Below are positions 6,801-10,260 of a DNA stretch of 10,260 bases, piece by piece. Origin of the DNA: an uncultured Fidelibacterota bacterium (GTDB lineage Bacteria > Marinisomatota > Marinisomatia > Marinisomatales > UBA1611); assembly GCA_913045415.1 (NCBI GenBank), contig CAJWPW010000020.1, forward strand, positions 1-10,260, given 5' to 3'. The notes below the pieces were generated by a model, which had not been told where the DNA came from, did no database searches, and worked only from the letters and a program-made list of their open reading frames with translations. Numbering within the stretch: position 1 is the first letter of the stretch; each line of letters starts with the position of its first letter. The position numbers and the translations under genes are program-made.

Positions 6801-9390
6801 GGATGTCATCGCACAAACACCGGTCATGAAGCAATTTCTGGAAGTGAAATCGCAATATGAAGATACGCTGGTGTTATTCAGGATGGGTGATTTCTACGAG
6901 ACTTTTCTGGAAGATGCGGAAATTACTGCCAAGGTTCTTGGAATTGTTTTGACCAAACGGGCTAATGGAAAAGCATCCAATGTGGCATTGGCCGGTTTTC
7001 CGTATCATTCCTTAGATAATTATCTTCCAAAATTGGTGAAGGCGGGGCATCGTGTGGCCATTTGCGAACAAGTAGAGGACCCGAAATTAGCCAAGGGGAT
7101 CGTGAAACGGGAAGTGATTGAAGTTGTAACACCCGGGACACTTATAAGCGACCAGGCATTGAGTAAAAAATCCAACCGTTATATTGGTTCTGTAACCTTT
7201 CAAAAGAATTTTGCCGGATTTGCTTTCCTGGATCCATCAACAGGAGAATTCCATATTGGTGAATGTCCTGTGGACCAATTAAAAGATAATTTGTTAAAAT
7301 TCTCTCCCAGTGAAATGATCTTGGATGAAAGTGTGGTTTATTCTACCACAGAATGGTACCGTGAATTTCGTCCATTTATTACGCAGATCGAAAATTGGAT
7401 CTTTGATCAGGATTCATCATACAGAGCACTGACCCAACATTTTAATCTTAAATCCTTAAAAGGATTCGGGTGTGATGAATTGAAATTAGCTATCTCAGCA
7501 GGGGGTGCTTTGTTGCATCACATTAAATCCAATTTGAGTTCCGCTCTGGATCATGTATCTAAAATAGTCCCAGTTTTTAACGAAGGTTTTATGGGGTTAG
7601 ATGGATTTACAATTCGGAATTTGGAAGTTTTCCAAAGTTTGTCCACACAAGGGACGCATGGAACATTGGTGGATTGTATCGATGAAACCCAAACTGCTGG
7701 TGGAGGCAGACTTTTCCGACGATGGCTCCATTATCCACTGACTGATATTAAAAGAATCAATGCAAGGTTGGATGTGGTTGATGCTTTTTCCAAAAATGTT
7801 AGACTCATGAAATCAATACGAGAATCGTTAGGCAAAACAGCTGATTTGGAGCGTATTCTTGGAAAAGTGAACCATGGGAAAGCGTCGCCCCGAGATGTGA
7901 TAGGGATCGCACTTACTTTGCAGAAAATTCCCGATTGGCAAAAAGAATTAATATCAGCAGACGATCAAAACCTGGAATCACTGGCAAAATCGTTTATTGA
8001 TACAAACTCGATCACTGAAAAGATCTTATCCCTGATTAATCAAGATACACCGATACAGGTCAAAATGGGGAATATAATTTGTAAAGGTGTGGATAGTGAT
8101 CTTGATGAGTTACGAACTTTGCTTCATTCCGGGAAAGAATGGATAGACAATTTTCAGAGTTCATTACGAGAAGAATTGGACATTCCAAAGCTAAAGGTGG
8201 GATTTAACAGGGTTTTTGGTTATTACATCGAAGTAACCAAAGTCCATCAGGATAAAGTCCCAGAAACATTCATTAGGAAACAAACTCTCGTTAATTCCGA
8301 ACGATATATCACCGAAGAATTAAAAGAGTATGAAGATAAAATTCTCAATGCAGAAGAAAAAATATTCACGATAGAATCCAAGATTTTCTCTGAATTGTGC
8401 CAATTCTTATTGTGCGCCATTTCTGATATCCACACCAATGCAAAAGCTATCAATCGGATGGATCTTTTGGTTGGATTTTCTGCAACTTCATTGAGTCAGA
8501 ATTTTGTTCGCCCGGAATTGACAAATAATCCGGAATTGGAGATAAACCAAGGTCGACATCCTGTCGTTGAACAATTGCTGCCATCCACCGAAAAATTTAT
8601 CCCCAACGATCTTTCTATGGATTCTACGATCAACCAGATCCACTTAATTACGGGACCCAATATGGCAGGAAAATCGACTTATTTAAGACAAGTGGGACTC
8701 ATTGTATTAATGGCTCAGATTGGTAGTTTTGTCCCGGCTAAGTCAGCGAAAATCGGAATAACAGATAAATTGTTTACTCGAGTGGGCGCCAGTGATAATC
8801 TTGCTGGTGGCGAAAGTACCTTTTTGGTGGAAATGAACGAGGCCGCCAATATTTTGAATAATGCTACGAATAGGAGTTTGATCCTGCTAGATGAGATTGG
8901 TCGAGGGACAGCCACATTTGATGGCCTTTCTCTGGCGTGGGCTATAACAGAATTCCTCCACAACACAGAAGGTGTGTTAGCTCGTACTTTATTTGCAACC
9001 CATTACCACGAATTAACAGATCTGGAATCACTTTTGGAACGGGTTGAGAATCACCATGTGGAAGTGAAAGAATTTGGAGATAAAATAGTATTTCTTCGCT
9101 CTATAGCAAAAGGGTCAGTTGATAAAAGTTATGGGATTCATGTGGCACAAATGGCAGGATTACCAAAATCAGTGATTCATCGTGCAACGGAGATACTGAA
9201 CCATCATATTCAGCAATCTGTGGAAAAAGGTGGAACTTCTACGCCGCCAGAACCGTCCAATCAGATAACACTGTTCCAGGAACAAGAATTAAAATTGCGC
9301 AAAAAACTGAATGAATTGGATGTGAATTCAATGACGCCCCTGGAAGCACTTAAAACTTTAGATGAGATCAAAAAAGAACATGGGTTGTAG
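6793..9390 (+). CDS. mutS: DNA mismatch repair protein MutS
   Basis: MutS binds mismatches and small loops and then, as an ATP-dependent sliding clamp, recruits MutL. The 865-residue protein is full length (853 in E. coli). The mismatch-reading Phe-x-Glu is Phe34-Tyr35-Glu36 in FRMGDFYE. The connector, lever and clamp domains follow (for example FNRVFGYYIEVTK in the lever/clamp region). The C-terminal ATPase has Walker A GPNMAGKST (621-629), the AGGESTFLVEM signature, Walker B LILLDEIGRGT with Asp700 and Glu701, and ATHYHEL with His737. A QITLF pentapeptide at 824-828 fits a beta sliding-clamp binding motif. This is a MutS1-type enzyme; MutS2 lacks the N-terminal mismatch domain. The 8-bp overlap with selB indicates cotranscription with the selenocysteine genes, which is an arrangement without an obvious functional link. 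Confidence 0.97.
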   Translation: MGKDVIAQTPVMKQFLEVKSQYEDTLVLFRMGDFYETFLEDAEITAKVLGIVLTKRANGKASNVALAGFPYHSLDNYLPKLVKAGHRVAICEQVEDPKLAKGIVKREVIEVVTPGTLISDQALSKKSNRYIGSVTFQKNFAGFAFLDPSTGEFHIGECPVDQLKDNLLKFSPSEMILDESVVYSTTEWYREFRPFITQIENWIFDQDSSYRALTQHFNLKSLKGFGCDELKLAISAGGALLHHIKSNLSSALDHVSKIVPVFNEGFMGLDGFTIRNLEVFQSLSTQGTHGTLVDCIDETQTAGGGRLFRRWLHYPLTDIKRINARLDVVDAFSKNVRLMKSIRESLGKTADLERILGKVNHGKASPRDVIGIALTLQKIPDWQKELISADDQNLESLAKSFIDTNSITEKILSLINQDTPIQVKMGNIICKGVDSDLDELRTLLHSGKEWIDNFQSSLREELDIPKLKVGFNRVFGYYIEVTKVHQDKVPETFIRKQTLVNSERYITEELKEYEDKILNAEEKIFTIESKIFSELCQFLLCAISDIHTNAKAINRMDLLVGFSATSLSQNFVRPELTNNPELEINQGRHPVVEQLLPSTEKFIPNDLSMDSTINQIHLITGPNMAGKSTYLRQVGLIVLMAQIGSFVPAKSAKIGITDKLFTRVGASDNLAGGESTFLVEMNEAANILNNATNRSLILLDEIGRGTATFDGLSLAWAITEFLHNTEGVLARTLFATHYHELTDLESLLERVENHHVEVKEFGDKIVFLRSIAKGSVDKSYGIHVAQMAGLPKSVIHRATEILNHHIQQSVEKGGTSTPPEPSNQITLFQEQELKLRKKLNELDVNSMTPLEALKTLDEIKKEHGL

Positions 9391-10260
9391 GAAATGCCGC
9401 AAAGTCGCAAAGACTCAAAGCCTTATTCGAGACTTCGTATCTAAATGGCAAATCTCATTATTTTCTTACTTTTTTATTGTGAGCATTGGGTTTTCCAATG
9501 GTTTTTTGGTGAATTATGGTTGGGAACTCTTTGAGCATGTAACCGATGCCCGAACTGCATCCTTAGGGAAAGCGACCACCGCTTATAATTTTGGTTCGCC
9601 TACATCATCATTAATAAATCCTATATTTTCGCTAATGCCAACCTCAAATGTCAATGTGACTCATCAATCCCGGTTTTCCGGGATCTTGAATAATGATCTA
9701 GTAGGATTTCAGTTTCAAAGAAAAGGAAAGCCTGTTCAAGTCAATATGTTATATGAAGGTATCGGTCAAATCCCGGATACACGAAATATGCTTTTGGATT
9801 GGGGGAATGATGGGCAATTTGGGACCAACGATCCGGGTGAGGGGAATGGGATTTTGGATGAAGGTGAACGCTTGGATGCAGACCAACTTCGATTTTTCAG
9901 TCAACATCAGATAGGTATCCATGCTGCATTTAATCATTCGTTTAGAGAGTTGCCCATAGGTATTGGCATAAAAGTTTTATCCTATTCACTGGATAATCAT
10001 TTTGCTTTGGGTGTTGGGTTGGAACTTGGAATCGTAAAAAAGTTCAATGAAACAAATATTGGCATTGTTGCTCGGAATCTTCCAGCTTCCGGACTTATTT
10101 GGGATAATGGAACTGTGGAGGGGACAACACCAACCGTTTCTGTTGGAATCCACCAACCGTTGAAATTGGCAAAGGTTCCTGTGACTCTTCATTCTATGTT
10201 CAACTTGGATATTTCTACATCCAATCGTCATTTGGATTCACAATTGGGATTTGGTTCCTT
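9380..10260 (+). CDS. PorV/PorQ-family outer-membrane protein (3' partial)
   Basis: The frame is open from 9380 to the window end (293 codons) without a stop. After a basic N-terminus, residues 23-41 (WQISLFSYFFIVSIGFSNG) form a hydrophobic Sec-type signal peptide. Then comes WELFEHVTDARTASLGKA (48-65), which matches the start of mature PorV/UPF0164 proteins, where an Ala-Arg, Leu-Gly segment precedes the first strand. Alternating Gly-rich amphipathic stretches (IGIGIKVLSYSL, FALGVGLELGIV, TNIGIVARNL) indicate an outer-membrane beta-barrel. In Bacteroidetes PorV is linked to type IX secretion, but many paralogues are of unknown role. An Asp/Gly/Asn-rich insert lies at 140-166. The start is uncertain: ATG 9380 (overlapping mutS by 11 bp) and ATG 9362 are both in frame with no strong SD, and no ATG, GTG or TTG occurs between 9380 and the signal peptide. 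Confidence 0.72.
   Translation, partial: MGCRKCRKVAKTQSLIRDFVSKWQISLFSYFFIVSIGFSNGFLVNYGWELFEHVTDARTASLGKATTAYNFGSPTSSLINPIFSLMPTSNVNVTHQSRFSGILNNDLVGFQFQRKGKPVQVNMLYEGIGQIPDTRNMLLDWGNDGQFGTNDPGEGNGILDEGERLDADQLRFFSQHQIGIHAAFNHSFRELPIGIGIKVLSYSLDNHFALGVGLELGIVKKFNETNIGIVARNLPASGLIWDNGTVEGTTPTVSVGIHQPLKLAKVPVTLHSMFNLDISTSNRHLDSQLGFGS
9397..9420 (+). repeat. Three degenerate 8-bp tandem repeats (CGCAAAG type)
   Basis: CCGCAAAG (9397-9404), TCGCAAAG (9405-9412) and ACTCAAAG (9413-9420) follow one another without spacers and share the CAAAG core. They start 7 bp after the mutS stop. Similar CGCAAAGA tandem stretches are, to my knowledge, common intergenic minisatellites in environmental and FCB genomes. 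If the following gene starts at 9380 they encode part of its basic N-terminus. Confidence 0.55.
9797..9877 (+). other. Asp/Gly/Asn-rich insert in the PorV-like protein
   Basis: Residues 140-166 contain DWGNDGQFGTND followed by GNGILDEGERLD. Closely spaced Asp/Asn/Glu with Gly resembles calcium-binding loops seen in extracellular proteins. It probably forms a long surface loop between two barrel strands. Calcium binding is inferred from composition only. Confidence 0.45.

Noticed and set aside
9394..9444. 16-codon open frame just after mutS
   Set aside because: It lies in the degenerate repeat, has no recognisable product and overlaps the better supported PorV-like frame.
9445..9532. Alternative start MANLIIFLLFY for the PorV-like gene, which would require a frameshift
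   Set aside because: This frame ends at a TGA near 9530, while the main frame already contains a good signal peptide leading straight into the mature protein, so no frameshift is needed.
9749..10231. Minus-strand open frames at the right end
   Set aside because: They are antisense to the PorV-like gene and have no domain or start signals.

Overview
The window is a densely packed stretch of bacterial chromosome with every gene on the + strand. It looks like a member of the FCB (Fibrobacteres-Chlorobi-Bacteroidetes) assemblage, and a Marinimicrobia (SAR406)-like lineage is my best guess. Three things support this: a PorV/PorQ-type outer-membrane protein gene at the right end with an Asp/Gly/Asn-rich insert, a TrmD carrying the CGHYKGID variant that I associate with Bacteroidetes, and moderate-to-low G+C. 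The placement is an inference from family features, not from a phylogeny.

Left block (1-2353): the classic ribosome-biogenesis operon. It runs as the 3' end of a gene encoding an extremely acidic protein (most likely the C-terminal extension of ribosomal protein S16, rpsP), then khpA (KH-domain RNA-binding protein), rimM (16S rRNA processing factor), trmD (tRNA m1G37 methyltransferase) and rplS (ribosomal protein L19). From khpA to rplS the genes abut or overlap, which suggests translational coupling. The block ends in a strong intrinsic terminator.

Middle and right block (2357-9390): an MFS transporter whose start codon lies a few bases after the terminator stem, then selA and selB (selenocysteine synthase and the Sec-specific elongation factor), then mutS (mismatch repair). 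selA and selB are 2 bp apart and selB overlaps mutS by 8 bp, so selA-selB-mutS are probably cotranscribed. The organism therefore probably makes selenoproteins, but neither the tRNA-Sec gene (selC) nor selD is in the window.

Right edge (about 9380-10260): the 5' part of a secreted PorV/PorQ-like outer-membrane beta-barrel gene. It overlaps the end of mutS and runs off the window. Its unusual basic N-terminus is encoded partly by a short degenerate 8-bp tandem repeat. No intergenic gap reaches 100 bp. I see no CRISPR array, transposon, tRNA or rRNA gene. Most of the window is housekeeping sequence. The oddities worth a second look are the acidic tail, the terminator/MFS start arrangement, the sel-mutS linkage and the N-terminus and insert of the last protein. 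I did not find a convincing new defence or mobile system.
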